From Cylicocyclus nassatus (lineage: Eukaryota; Nematoda; Chromadorea; Rhabditida; Strongylidae): 64,000 nt of DNA. The notes beneath the pieces are model-generated. The model did not search any database and was not told the origin of the DNA. It worked only from the letters and a program-made list of their open reading frames with translations. The DNA is taken from positions 9,151,817-9,215,816 of the forward strand of contig CATQJL010000001.1 in NCBI GenBank assembly GCA_958299035.1, in the 5' to 3' direction. A program made the position numbers and the translations under genes. Shown piece after piece: positions 22,091 to 34,590 of this stretch (positions are counted from its first letter, which is position 1; every line of letters starts with the position of its first letter).

Positions 22091-22554
22091 CAAGGAAACC
22101 GTGTCGAGTCGAAGTGGCCTTTCTAGAAGAGACCCATACTGCTTTGAAGAGTATTAAGCGGTGATTCCAAATCTGCCCTCCAAATCTGCCAAGCGCCTCT
22201 GGACGCCGAGTTATGACCATTCTTCGGAACAAAAAATTAATGCAGAATTTAGGCAAAATTGATTGTTACGATCTTTCCAGCGCTCAGACAAAGCAGTGTT
22301 AAGTATTAGCATATTAAATAAAACGTATCCATTGCATAAACAGCTCTGATACTTGACACTGGACCATTTAAGCAAATTTGGGCGATTTTGCTTCAGTTTT
22401 GCGTTCAATTTTTTGACCTGAATAACGAGCATAACTCGGCGTGCAGAGGCGCTTGGCAGATTTGGAAAGCAGATTTGAAATCACCGATTAATGCTCTTCA
22501 AAGCAGTATGGGTCTCATCTGGAAAGGCCACTTCGACTCGACACGGTTCCTTTG
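22091..22554. mobile_element. PIF/Harbinger-like MITE, 464 bp
   Basis: Flanked by TAA on both sides (22088-22090 and 22555-22557). Termini are CAAGGAAACCGTGTCGAGTC and the complementary GACTCGACACGGTTCCTTTG. The arms stay complementary inward through GAAGTGGCCTTTC, GAGACCCATACTGCTTTGAA and GCCAAGCGCCTCT. TWA target duplications are typical of PIF/Harbinger. The copy at 61229-61692 has the same length in the opposite orientation. Confidence 0.85.
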
Positions 22555-22637
22555 TAAGATCCAAATGCATGAACACCCCTTTAGCGAGGAAGCATCCGCA
22601 ATAGTGAAAAAGCCTTTTGCATTCTGCGCAAACTCGC

Positions 22638-23137
22638 NNNNNNNNNNNNNNNNNNNNNNNNNNNNNNNNNNNNNNNNNNNNNNNNNNNNNNNNNNNNNNN
22701 NNNNNNNNNNNNNNNNNNNNNNNNNNNNNNNNNNNNNNNNNNNNNNNNNNNNNNNNNNNNNNNNNNNNNNNNNNNNNNNNNNNNNNNNNNNNNNNNNNNN
22801 NNNNNNNNNNNNNNNNNNNNNNNNNNNNNNNNNNNNNNNNNNNNNNNNNNNNNNNNNNNNNNNNNNNNNNNNNNNNNNNNNNNNNNNNNNNNNNNNNNNN
22901 NNNNNNNNNNNNNNNNNNNNNNNNNNNNNNNNNNNNNNNNNNNNNNNNNNNNNNNNNNNNNNNNNNNNNNNNNNNNNNNNNNNNNNNNNNNNNNNNNNNN
23001 NNNNNNNNNNNNNNNNNNNNNNNNNNNNNNNNNNNNNNNNNNNNNNNNNNNNNNNNNNNNNNNNNNNNNNNNNNNNNNNNNNNNNNNNNNNNNNNNNNNN
23101 NNNNNNNNNNNNNNNNNNNNNNNNNNNNNNNNNNNNN
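22638..23137. other. Assembly gap (500 N)
   Basis: Exactly 500 unknown bases, most likely a placeholder of arbitrary size. It abuts the left arm of a large inverted repeat, which may be why assembly failed here. Confidence 1.
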
Positions 23138-24653
23138 CTTCACGCCGAAGCCTGGGCTGAAATTCTGCACCTATATGGAAGATGAACGTGGGAATCGACC
23201 GCATGAATTTAAGCCATTCTTATCTGTCGTTATCATTGATACCACCATTTTATCATTTATCACTGGTGATATCACAAAATTGGATCATTTTTGACATACA
23301 GTAAGGAATGTACTGTAGAAAACGCTGTGCGAGTTCTTACCGCTCTATCTCTTATAGAATGTGATCTACAGGCTTTTTCGGTTCAATTGCGCATTCGGTG
23401 CAGTAGATAGATGCTCTTTCAAAAAAAAAAAAAATTCACCGCTCTATAAATTGTGAATGAACGGAGTTGTCGACAGGAGTTTCAAAGATGAGCTGAACAC
23501 TTCTGTTTTCTGCGTAAGACATAGAAATCCAGATCCACAAAGATGATCGATCTAAGGTGCGAAACGGCGCAAACGCGTGCTCGAGCATCTTTCCATCAGA
23601 GTCCACACGCCCGCGAACGATGCGCGTGCATAGGCTGTTGCCTCCCTATCGAAGTCTTTTTGAATTTTTTTCATGCTCTACTCTATTTCTTGCTATCTAC
23701 AACAGCTCACAAAAACGCGTGATTTTTCCAAAATTCACCAATGCTTATGTTTCTTCTGGAAAGAAATCCGCAGCTATACTTTAGTGCGCTATAATTTACA
23801 AGAACTGTACTATCGAATATTACTTATCAGTATCCTCTATGTTAGATAGGCGCTGCGTTACATCCTCGCAAACAGACCTCCGCAGAAGAATTTGAGAAAA
23901 CTGGAAACGGAATCAAATTGAGAATTTGTTCATTCTGAATGGAGTTATGGCGTTGTGTAGTTTGCGTGATTCGCGTGATTCCGCGGAAATGCCGGAATGT
24001 CGCAAAACTCCCAGAACGTTGCGGACTTTCGCAAACCCCCCGGAATTTCACGACATACAAAGAAAATCTGTATTTTTGTGAGCTGTTGTAGATAGCAAGA
24101 AATAGAGTAGAAGCATGAAAAAATTCAAAAAGACTTCGATAGGGAGGCAACAGCCTATGCACGCGCATCGTTCGCGGGCGTGTGGACTCTGATGGAAAGA
24201 TGCTCGAGCACGCGTTTTGCGCCGTTTCGCACCTTAGATCGATCATCTTTGTGGATCTGGATTTCTATGTCTTACGCAGAAAACAGAAGTGTTCAGCTCA
24301 TCTTTGAAACTCCTGTCGACAACTCCGTTCATTCACAATTTATAGAGCGGTGAATTTTTTTTTTTTTTTGAAAGAGCATCTATCTACTGCACCGAATGCG
24401 CAATTGAACCGAAAAAGCCTGTAGATCACATTCTATAAGAGATAGAGCGGTAAGAACTCGCACAGCGTTTTCTACAGTACATTCCTTACTGTATGTCAAA
24501 AATGATCCAATTTTGTGATATCACCAGTGTATAAATGATAAAATGGTGGTATCAATGATAACGACAGATAAGAATGGCTTAAATTCATGCGGTCGATTCC
24601 CACGTTCATCTTCCATATAGGTGCAGAATTTCAGCCCAGGCTTCGGCGTGAAG
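23138..24653. repeat. Large inverted repeat beside the gap
   Basis: The left arm (23138-23716) and the complement of 24075-24653 are nearly identical over about 579 bp, differing by a handful of bases and single-base indels. The outer end is CTTCACGCCGAAGCCTGGGC and the inner end is CAACAGCTCACAAAAA. The 358-bp spacer contains Cys/Gly-free open frames only and a CGC-rich patch (CGCGTGATTCGCGTGATTCC). Because the left arm runs straight into the N gap, its true length is unknown. It may be a foldback transposon or a recent palindromic duplication. Confidence 0.85.
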
Positions 24654-24655
24654 CG

Positions 24656-27600
24656 AGTTGAAGCGAAAATGCCATTTCAGGTAAGAACTGGCAGCAATGG
24701 CATGTGCCGATGAGAAATCGATCGATTGCTGCAGCGAGGGATCTACCAATTGACCGAACAATAGAACTAGGAAATCCTGTAGATTACTTATAATGAGAGA
24801 AAGAGCGATAGAAATTCACACAGCGTTTTCTACACTACTTTTCTTACCATGTGCCAAAAATGATGCAAAAAATATGATATTATCAGCGATAAATGATAAA
24901 ATGCTTATATCAGTGATAAGGGTAAATAAAAACTGCCCATTTTTTCGCGATAGTTTTCGATAATGGGAACTTCGTACCAGAACCTCCTATTCGCGATTTA
25001 CACCGTGATAGATGTTCACAAAAGCCTTAACATAGAAAATAACAAGGTATCACCATATGTCTACCGTGTCATTATGAATTACGGACATATCGTATACCAG
25101 AAGATTCGTCTCATCAAGCTGAAGCCAAATCTTCACGCAGATTACAAATAAAGCTGTTTTAAAAGAAGTTATAGCTAAATCCCGCTTATCCCGCAAATCC
25201 CGCAAATCCCGCGAGGTCGCGAATCCCGCAAACCCGCGGATCCCGACAATCCCGCAATTTTGGACAAATTCTACCGCTGCAACTGTAGTGAAAAAGCATT
25301 GCATTCTGTGCAAACTTGCCATTGCCATTTCCACTTTTATTATTGGGTGTTTCCTTTCAATGCTGGCTTCAAAAAGCACAGGCTGATCACCTATAACAAG
25401 CAATACTGTTTAAGGGCCAGCCTCAGCGATTACTTAGAGTAAGGTGATAGCAAACCTGAGAAGTTCGATTGAGATTTTTCACTACATAAATAGAACATCA
25501 ACTATCAAGCAAACTTCGACTTCTTATTTTCCTGCCCATTTGCCACTGTGATTGCGCGATAAAAGAGCACTAATTATATAAGGAGCTTTGAAGGAGTGCT
25601 TCTCTCAAATACGCTTTAATTTACTTGATACAGCCACCTTTTGCACATTAGAAGTATTGAGAAAAGGAAAGGAGATCAGCTACGCTGAAAAAGTAAAAAT
25701 GGCAATGAGGGGAAATAAGGGCGTGCGAGTTGATCATTTTTCATAAAATTTTTTTACAAAGCGTAAAAGTGTGAGTACGTGCGCTCCAAGCTAAATTGCA
25801 AGTAACACTTGGCAAAGCCGGTAACACCGCAACACCCCAGACAGTTGCCTAAAACGATGGCTGAACCCATCTATTTTGGCAAAATTCAACGAATTTATGT
25901 TTGTTTATCTACGTAGTATGCATGCATTTATCTTACCTAGTACGTAATCAGACTTCCAAAGCAGTGCCTGCTTTTGATGCCAGCCCTTGGTACGTTTCTA
26001 GATGTGCGCAATGGTTCTTTGGAACTATGTTCCGTCCACACACAGATTTTGTAAGAATTCAGAATCCAGCCAAAATTATAGTCCTACGGTGCTGCTTGCA
26101 TGATTTGTATCCCATCTGTCACAGATGGGATCTATGTATGAAACTAACGAAATATATTGTGTCAACATTATTTTACGAATCTACTTCTGTGAACCATGTC
26201 TGGCCCTCAACTACGAAACTAAGAAGTTGCGATTGAGTCAGAGACAATTACCAATAACATGCTATTTTCATTGGAAACATCGGACTGTCAAACGCGTCAT
26301 AATCTTAAACTTGCTTCTACAGTCAGCAAGCTAAAACAACAGTGATAGCTTGAATTCTTCTAAAAGTTGGATTTTCGTGAGAAGTATTTCACTATTTTCG
26401 AATCCTAACGCCTCCCAGCTAGGAAAAAAAGGTTGAAACATACTGATAATAAGCAAAATCTGTTAGAAATGATTCTGAGATCGAAAAGAAAATCCGAAGA
26501 GAAGATTTGGCGAGCATTCCGTGTTTTCTCGTGACAAATTCATTCAAAAGTGGTTTCAGCCGATTCTACCCACTGCACCAGAATGGATCTTGCTTTATCT
26601 TCAAGAAAACGAGATTGTACCACCTAACCGCTGCTCGTAAGACCACAGGCACTTTACTTTGACGGTTTGGTGTTTGTGACTGTTCGAGAGCAGTAGCATT
26701 TCCGGTCAATTACTCGTTCTAAGCACTGATCACGTATAATCGACTGCTGATCAATTGTTGACTAATTGGGAACACGGCCAGATACACTAGTGGCTTCATA
26801 GTTCGGTGACTATCTCAATGCTACCACCTCTATGCGGCTCAGTTCCCTGCAAATCAGAAAGAGTTAGAACAATTATTGAGCAGCATTTCGGTACATTTTG
26901 AGTGGAAAACTACGAAGTACATTTGAATAGAGATGAAAGTGGCACGACGTTAGTTAACTAAAGTAGTCTGAGTCTTTTGTTTCTTTGTTGACATGTAACT
27001 GAACTAATTACCAATTCAGACTGAAAAATAGGAAAGGAATATGCGTATCAACAATGTAGCAAATCCATTCTCTTAGAAACTCTCCCTTTATATTCTTTGT
27101 TGCCTAAAGTTGCTCAAGGTTTTGGAAAGGGTACTGACGAAGAGTACTTTCGTCAAACCACACACCGTAACTTTCTCGAGAAGCAAATGTGAGCTTCGCT
27201 CTAAAGTACTGCACATTAGGCTGTGAATAGTGCAGACAGCATGCAAAGACAAACACCATATTTTAGTGCACAACCATGCTATTAGCTAACCTAATAACCG
27301 TAGTTGGGTGGCAGATCGTAGATTGCCCGATAAACGTCTTACAGCCAAGGTGTAGAAGAATTTGTGTTCTGAAGTGGTCAGAATCGTAAACGTTGTGGTA
27401 GAACACTGCCTCTAAACATTGATTCTGAAACTGGAAATTGTTAAGTTATATCCAGCAAGCATTCAGGTTAAGACAGGCCATGTAGAAATAAACGTTATGG
27501 AAGCATCCATAGCTAGAAAGTGAATACTGCTGCGGCGCAGGAGCTTCACAGTGTCAGTAAGTAGTCATATTCCAAAATACTTATTTGATTTCAGCGTTGA

Positions 27601-28084
27601 ATTAAGTCTTATAATAATTAAAAACAAATTAGTGATTAACAAATGCCCTTTTGTTTACAGGGAGAAGATGATATGATGTACTTCGAACAAAAAAGCACTT
27701 ACAGGTTCCTAGGGGCAAGGTTTACTATAACGACCACTATCACGAAAATGATTGAAAGAGTGAGCAGAGCCAACCATCGCCGCGGGATTAATAGCCTGAA
27801 AGAAGGCAGGATAAGCTAGTTTGTCACTTGTATAAGCACAAAGGACAGTACTCCTTCCACTACTTGACAAGCAAACGACCAGATAAATTTATTATTTTTA
27901 AGTATTGCGCCTAATTTATCAAAAGCCTAGATAAATTTATTATTTTTAAGTATTGCGCCTAATTTTTCAAAACTTGATCAGTCGATTAAACAGAAGACCA
28001 TCATCTTGATCAGTCAATCAAGCATCAGGAGACAAGCGCTTGTGACTATTTTGAATGTACATATAGTCCAATCAACCTTGTGCA
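24656..28084. other. 3.4 kb with few supported features
   Basis: At 25180-25260 there is a short ATCCCGCAA-type direct repeat patch (TCCCGCAAATCCCGCAAATC). The next bases (GTGAAAAAGCATTGCATTC, 25288-25320) echo sequence just left of the N gap. A 48-bp AT-rich unit is tandemly repeated at about 27880-27975. A possible exon follows TTTGTTTACAG at 27661 and stops at 27821. I see no recognisable gene family. Confidence 0.4.
27661..27821 (+). CDS. Possible terminal exon, unidentified
   Basis: After the acceptor CCTTTTGTTTACAG the frame is open for about 52 codons (starting GEDDMMYFEQKSTYRFLG) and stops at TAG. A GTGTCA|GTAAGT donor about 100 nt upstream could be the partner. No family recognised. 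Confidence 0.25.
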
Positions 28085-28118
28085 GTAGACACCCTCGAAA
28101 ACGTAGGCAATAGCAAAG

Positions 28119-28448
28119 ATGGACGTCGCAATCAAAGATCTTATCATATCAACCAAACTGATTTACAAAGAGCATCCAAAAAGGGAGAACGATGACGCAA
28201 AGGTTGAGAGAATTTATAGTGTCTCTTTCGCCATCCTCCCGTAAGTAACTCCGCGATACGCAGCAACGCGAACTTGCTTTGTACTTAAATCTCTCCTTGT
28301 AAGTTTTCAAAGACATTTGGCTTTTTATTGTGTTCTATTTTCATTTTGAATGCAGAGTTCCTGATGCTGGCGCTTTATTAGCGTTGCCCACGTACAACCG
28401 AAACTATATTCAACTCAAAACAGATTTAGAAATCGCCAGTATCATAAG
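28119..28448 (+). CDS. Two 5' exons of an unidentified gene
   Basis: An ATG at 28119 opens an exon to CCTCCC|GTAAGT (28240). It joins in phase to a second exon, 28356-28448, which starts after TTTGAATGCAG and ends ATCATAAG|GTAAGT. Together they give 72 residues beginning MDVAIKDLIISTKLIYKEHP, with ERIYSVSFAILP and then TYNRNYIQLKTDLEIAS. There is no signal peptide. TTGTGCAG ends 34 nt upstream of the ATG and could be a trans-splice or 5'UTR acceptor. No domain recognised. The third exon is not found; the downstream sequence is a tandem copy of the exon 2 donor region followed by a dispersed repeat, so the gene may be broken. Confidence 0.45.
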
Positions 28449-28590
28449 GTAAGTGTCCTGCTCAATCTTATGTTTGATATTGCTGGATGTTTTACAAAAA
28501 TTGGAGCAAAACATTAGAAATCGCCTACTATAAGGTAAGTGTCCTGCTCAATCTTATGTTCAATATTGCTGGATGTTTTACAAAGAATTG
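28425..28590 (+). repeat. Tandem duplication of an exon end with its splice donor
   Basis: Two adjacent units of about 88 bp. Each starts TTAGAAATCGCC, passes a (C)ATAAG|GTAAGTGTCCTGC donor, and ends ATTGCTGGATGTTTTACAAA. The second copy has lost a few bases in the exon part, so it no longer encodes the same residues, but it keeps the donor. Confidence 0.85.
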
Positions 28591-28770
28591 GGGCTTGCAC
28601 CACCTCCTAAAGCGGAATACTCAAACAAACACCAAAACATTGTAGAATTTATCCTCGTCTTCATCGAATATGTTTGTAGCGCGCCTAGTCCTATACACAA
28701 AACGCCTTCAAAAAAGTGACAGAAACGAGTATAAAGTGAGACAACATTCAAATGAAGCACTCGACCAACT

Positions 28771-28890
28771 ACAGTCTGCCCTAATCGGGATCAGGCCTAA
28801 CTGCCGGCTGAATTTGCGCGCTCGCAACGCTAGGGGTCTGCGCTGCATACGCGCGCTGTCGCAGAGAGCGAAGAGATTGAAGAGAGCGTA
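28771..28890. repeat. Dispersed repeat, copy 2
   Basis: Starts ACAGTCTGCCCTAATCGGGA and matches 12696-12812. It includes GGCTGAATTTGCGCGCTCGC. Flanking GC-richer sequence to about 28980 (CTCGCGACACGGGTTCCCGC) may belong to the same element. Confidence 0.65.
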
Positions 28891-29340
28891 GACAAACAGG
28901 CCATAGGCGTGACGCAATACCCTCGCGACACGGGTTCCCGCCATGCCAATTTTGGCCTGGTTCGGATTGGTGCAAAGTGTAGTGCAAAGCATTCCAATCA
29001 GGACTCATTTGTACCCTCTCCCTCCTCTCTGAAGTACTTATGGAAAAGCCACAAAGCATCCTTTGTCACAGACTTCCAAACTGCGCAGTAAGTTTCCATG
29101 ATTGGATACCCATTATAAAATTAAATCGCATTTGCGAATAACGCCCCAGCCCACGCTAGAAATCTGCGCTACAGAAGTTATCGTAGTTACAGCGCATGCG
29201 CAGTCTCATCGCAAAAACATCAAGCCCCTGTCCCTTCGCAATTTCTACTTGAAACGCCGCACCTTTTCGTAATTTTAGCATTCCTAATGCAATCATTTGC
29301 GGATTGAACCAACATAGAGGGCATACAAAGAAAACTATTA

Positions 29341-30209
29341 GGGTGATTCAAAAGTAATGGGGCACCTTGATTTTTTTTTAAGATTCTTCAAGATCTCTTT
29401 CTGATTAGCTATGAAAAACCAGCAGTTTGAATGCCTTTGTATAAAGTGACCTTCGCAGGTTATCTTGAAAGCACCTTGCAGCACCTCACCGACATTTCTT
29501 CGAGTGGCGCTTTAAAGAAGTCAGACAGACTTTTTTGAACGCCATCTGAATTTGTGCTGCTGCACCTGAAAGTCCTTCGACATATGGCACAACATTCGAA
29601 AGAGCTTTCCAAGTTTTTTCTAATGCTTACTCAAATATTTAAAAATTGCCCATTATTTCATACAAAAAAGGCACTTTATTCGAGAAAGTGTGGTGTTTGG
29701 CGCAGATTTTCAGACTAAAATTCATATTTTGGCCCATAATTTTTTTGAAAATGAGGAAAATCGAAGAAATTTGCATATGTCAGGATAGAGCGTAAAAAGC
29801 GCTAACAGAAAGCAACTGTTAAGGTTGAGCTTATTTGATTACCTTGATGAAAGAATGAGTAATATGTCTCCTGATACCCAATGCTATATCTTCTGTTCTA
29901 AAGCCTTGGGACCACCGAGCTATCGTGGATTTGGTGACAGCCCCCTCACCCATTGTTGCGCAGATATCTTTGGTAGGCTCACTCGTTCTACTGCGGCGCT
30001 GCTGCTCAAAGTTCAGAATTACTCAAAGTGATAAGCTTTAACTTTAAGCGCTTATAAAAATAACGCCATCTGACAGTGCCCAACTATAGACCTCGATCAG
30101 AAGGTTTTGTTATGTACTAACATCTGCCAAAACTTGGACATCCAATTAGCTTTTCTATTTGAGAAAACTGCATTTATTCTCTAGGTGCCCCATTACTTTT
30201 GGATCACCC
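29341..30209. mobile_element. Tc1/mariner-type element, no transposase seen
   Basis: 869 bp flanked by TA. The ends read GGGTGATTCAAAAGTAATGG on the left and CCATTACTTTTGGATCACCC on the right. A (T/C)AAAGCG(C)TTATAAAAATAACGCCATCTGA block near the right end pairs loosely with sequence near the left. Open frames inside (for example 29825-30031) show no DDE transposase motif. Confidence 0.8.
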
Positions 30210-30211
30210 TA

Positions 30212-33200
30212 ATAGATGATTTGAAGAAAATTCATGCGGTAATCTCCTCTGGTCTCATATGGCAATGTGCCTTCAGAACGTAAAGTCGAAAAACTCGACA
30301 AAGAGTGACAAATGCGAGGGTAACACGTCTCTTCTACTGTCAAGAAGTTTTCTGTGCGAAATGATTTGAAGGAATAGAAAATTATCCCGGTAAGGTAAAG
30401 GATTGAGCGTTTGAATGAACTAGTTCAGTTTGCAACCCTAAACAAGGCCAAAAGAACCATTTTTGGCATCCGCTCATCTTCTTTCCATTGGAAAAGCGGT
30501 TTTGCGTTGACTTTCTGCCAATTAAAATGGCGTTCGCCGTTATAATAAGACAAGATTAGATTGCTTGAATAAAAGTGGAGGTTCCTAAACAAGCTGGCAG
30601 GACGTTCTGCACTGATGACTGCTGAACTAAATTAAATGCTCAACCATACCGTATGCAACCTAACTGCTCCACCTAGACTAAATCCCACTGCATGAAGAGG
30701 CTAATAAGTAGGTCCAACGTGTTTTCTGCAGACAAAACATACAGGCAAATACCGTCAAAACTGCAAGACTTGACTGAGAGGTACATCAGTCATTGTACAT
30801 CACAGACCCCTATTACTAGGGGCGGTATTTATCAGTATCCTGTACACAGACCCCAACCCGTTCGGGTAGCTACTAAGGCGAAGAGCACGCCAGCAGCGTG
30901 AGCGGGCGCATATCAAAATTGCCTGCTGGTGCCAAATTTGTGTGATGCAAGCACATAAAACCCCATTGTTTTTTCCTTTCCGTCCTCAGGCATAGTTTTT
31001 TTTACTCATATGCACTTCAGTGATCACATCAACATGAAAGTAAGATAGGAAGAACGGAGTCTTTTTTTCTTGGAAGTGCTAAAAACCGCCTATTCGTCCC
31101 AAATATTAGTGACTCGTTGTTATTGTACTGTAAAGCAACTCATGGCACTTGGATAGGTCAGAAATTGGAGTAGCAATAAATAAACCTTATTTTTGACTCA
31201 ATGAAAACAATATATATCAAATTTTACAAAATATTGATTATTTTCATTTTCATTTTCATTTATACGCTCAAGGCGTTCCATAAAAAACACACCGAGAAGT
31301 TAGTAATACAGCGGAATAAACAAAAAATATAAACGAATGCAGACATCATCATGTCAGTCCGAGTCTAATCCTAGTCAGCCTAATGTAAGTAAGATGAAAC
31401 GGATTGCATCAAATATGTTGTTAGGCTGATAAATATGTATACAAATGTAGGCATTGATAGGCATGATACTAATTATCACAAATTCCTATCACTATCGTGC
31501 TGTCGACCTCACTAGGACACTGCGAGGTTCAAAGGTCCAGTCTGGCAGGTTGGGCCCTGTTGGGCATGGAAATGCCGATCTCTACAGATCGGGCTCTACT
31601 GCCCGTTTGGGCCATGCCTTCCACCTTTCACTGATCCCGAGTCGGACGCTCTTGCTTGTTCGGGCCGTGTATAAAGATGCAACGCGCTCAAACAGCTAGC
31701 GGGAGATTGGTAAATACCGCCCCAGGTTATCATTTGTCCCGCATTTCGCAAAGCATATGAACGATACTTGTTTTGATGGCAACGTCCATTTCGGGCGCCG
31801 TTCTACTTTTCTGGCACCAGACCAGCTGAGTTTTGGAAAAAAATTCTAAATAGGTTCTCTCATTTTGCTGGTGTTTGAAAACTCTACGAATACATGGAAC
31901 GAATCAATGTCTTAAAATAAAAAAGTAGCTCACCGGAGCTTTCTTGTCAAGTCTTTGATATCCGTCATGAGTTGATCTACAGGTTTGCTTTACCCGTACC
32001 TGCAAGCAACGATGATGGATTTTGATAACAAAAAATATTTAGTACTCAATTCTCGTGCAATAAATAGAAACTCTTAAATCCGCAGCTACAAACTTGCTAT
32101 TGATAGGTAGACAAAACAGAATAGATGGTTTGCAAGCTTCAAAAAAAACGGAGAAAAAAAGAAAAGAAAAAAGTTTATTCCAATGATTTCTCATAAATGC
32201 TACAGTAACCTCATATTCACTAGCATTTAAGAGTTCGTACTATTTTACTCTTTCTACCACTTCCCACACCCCTTCCCTGATTTCCCCTCCATTACGAGTG
32301 AAAGGAATTTGTTTGCAACAAATTTAATCAGATAAATGTTTTACAATCCCAACTCGGGAAGTTCAAAGAAGATGAAGGTCAACCAGCTTGATTGTGAGAT
32401 AACACTAGTTTGATTTATGGGTAGCGGTGAAATGTACCCAGCCGAATGCAACACAGAGAAGGTCGAAAATCTTGAAATCGATTAGTTTCAACATTTGCAC
32501 ACAAAAAGCTACGAGGGTTTTTTGAAGTTTTTTTGCCATTTTTGCATGGAAACATTTTTAAAATGCTGCACAACAACTTTCGAAATATTACGTGATTCAG
32601 ACAATTATGCAAAGACAGAATGAAACAAGGAAAAAAAGTTGGAATTGAATAAAAGCTGTAAGAAAAAAAAACTATGTAACTGATGACGACTGTTTTTGTC
32701 GACAAACAAATCTACGCTCACACATATCCGAATTCTGTATCTAGGCCGACAATGGGGTAATGAACAGATGTAGAATGACGATACGTTAGGGACAGACGGA
32801 CACACAATTGTGTCATTTATAGAAGATTTTTGCTGCAGATATCGAGCATGTATTACGTCATCATTTTTGTTGAGTTGGATTAGCCCAAAACTTGAAAAGA
32901 TTTTCAGCTTAGCATCGAAAAAACTGATCGAACTTCAAGATATTCGAAAAGTCCGAACAATCTTGGGCGATTCTGATTTTTAGAAAGATTTGGAGGAAGG
33001 AAGGAAGAAGGATAAATTACTGGCACAACGTAGAGACAATTCCAAAATAATCAAGCGAACAGATAAATATTGCAATAACGTCTACAGCAGTTTCCATTGG
33101 TGGAAACCTAAGGCAAAATCCTTTTTCGATATTACAAAAAGAGTGAGGAAGATTGCTGCATCAAACACGGCCACCTCTTAATTCGGGAATTATGATAGCC

Positions 33201-33230
33201 CTTCCTGCGTCCATTTGAGAAAAATTGCCT
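30212..33230. other. 3 kb without recognised genes
   Basis: AT-rich. It contains a short (TTTTCA)n run at about 31233-31258. A GC-richer patch at about 31495-31720 (GGTTGGGCCCTGTTGGGCAT) holds an 81-codon frame without matches I recognise. No supported exons. Confidence 0.4.
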
Positions 33231-33234
33231 AACA

Positions 33235-33535
33235 CATATGGAAAAAGTGAGGGTAAATGAACATGCTGATTACAAATACAATGTTGTTTCTGATAGATTA
33301 CCTTTATCAGTTTCATCGATTTTTGCAAACTCTTCAAGCTAAGGAGCTGGGAGTTGGTACACGAGGGGGGGGGGGGAGGACTATATGTCTCTGAATGTGG
33401 GAGAATCCCGCGGACTTTTTGCAAAGACGCGCCTCGGTGCATGTGCAAGCGTGCTTGTTGCAAATAACCGCGCCCCGCCCCCACCCCTTTCGGCGACAAC
33501 ATATAGTCCTCTACTCGGAGGTAGTGAGCATGATT
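33235..33535 (+). mobile_element. Helitron-body fragment interrupted by a hairpin
   Basis: AACATGCTGATTACAAATAC and TCATCGATTTTTGCAAACTC, then GAGCTGGGAGTTGGTACA, match one Helitron body unit in the plus direction. From about 33373 an inverted repeat begins: AGGACTATATGTCTCTGAAT on the left and ACATATAGTCCTC ending near 33515, with a GC-rich middle. A relative of the hairpin end occurs at 2036-2060. Confidence 0.55.
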
Positions 33536-34390
33536 TACAAAAACACAGGGAGGGAGGGTGATGGCTTACATTGTGACAGGGACAGGGAAATTGCGATAAG
33601 TTTGTGATTCATAACGTCATACTTGAGCACATCAAGTGGTTGAAAGAATGGTTCACTACTTGTGAGTTATCATTTTTGGAATGAATGAGAAAAACAGAAT
33701 GCAAGATTACTCTTTGAATTTTCCCATCGCGACGTTTTGCGGAAAAAACCTTGCATTCTCGTGACTTGAAAAAACTCAAATTAGTAAGTTTTAGTTTTTT
33801 AATGTGCGCATCATAATGGTTCGATAAACATGAAAATCTTTAAAAAAACCTTTTTGGGGGATTTTAGCAAGTCGTAAAAAGCACGACGAAGCTGTCGTAA
33901 CTGTATAACTTTCCCAGGAGATTTTTTTCAAATTTTTCAATCTCAGTCTTAGAGTGCTCACATCGCGAGAATTGACAGCATGAAAATTTCAAGAAATCTT
34001 TTCCAACGGGGTTTCTTTCAAACTGCGAAAAACTGCATCACTGCTGTGCTTTTCATGCAGTATCAGATGAATGATGTTACAAACTGGCTGCTGGGAACCA
34101 GCACCTACGCACGCTCCAGTAATGGCACCACATTGGGCGATGCTGCTGCGTTGCGTAAGGCGCCGGATGTACTGTGTGCCATTTTGCCACTGCGCGTCTT
34201 GTCAATGCACCAGTTGCTCATTTCGTAAACGCATCTTGAACAGCAAAGTATGTCAAAGAATTCTTACGCGTTATGCAACTCAAATTTGCAGGGAACAGAA
34301 TTGTAAGTCTGGCAAGTCTCCAAATCGCGGAGGATCGGAATCGTGCACGGTGTGCCCATAACATTAGGAAAACCAAAACAGACTTATCAT

Positions 34391-34590
34391 TCATTCTACG
34401 ACTAGGAGACGCAAGACCGCATTGCACACCTTGTATAAACAAGCCTAATCGTGTACTTAGCAGGTTTATACTTGTTATTTATCTCGTTCAAGTTTGTTCA
34501 CTCTTTGAGAACAGGGAAGAAGGAAGAACAAACTCAAACTTGTTAATACAATGTCCGCGATGCGGTCTCGCGTCTCCTAGTCGTAGAATA
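34391..34590. repeat. Short foldback, 200 bp
   Basis: The arms ATTCTACGACTAGGAGACGC / GCGTCTCCTAGTCGTAGAAT are perfect complements, and the match continues through (A/G)AGACCGCAT. The left arm lies at 34392-34425 and the right at about 34560-34589. No other copy in the window. Confidence 0.65.

Noticed and set aside
22388..23294. Long open frames across 22388-23294 on both strands
   Set aside because: They are open only because the 500 N bases cannot produce stop codons; the real sequence on each side is MITE or inverted-repeat DNA.
29825..30031. Transposase remnant inside the 29341-30209 element
   Set aside because: The frame lacks any mariner or Tc1 catalytic motif that I can see.
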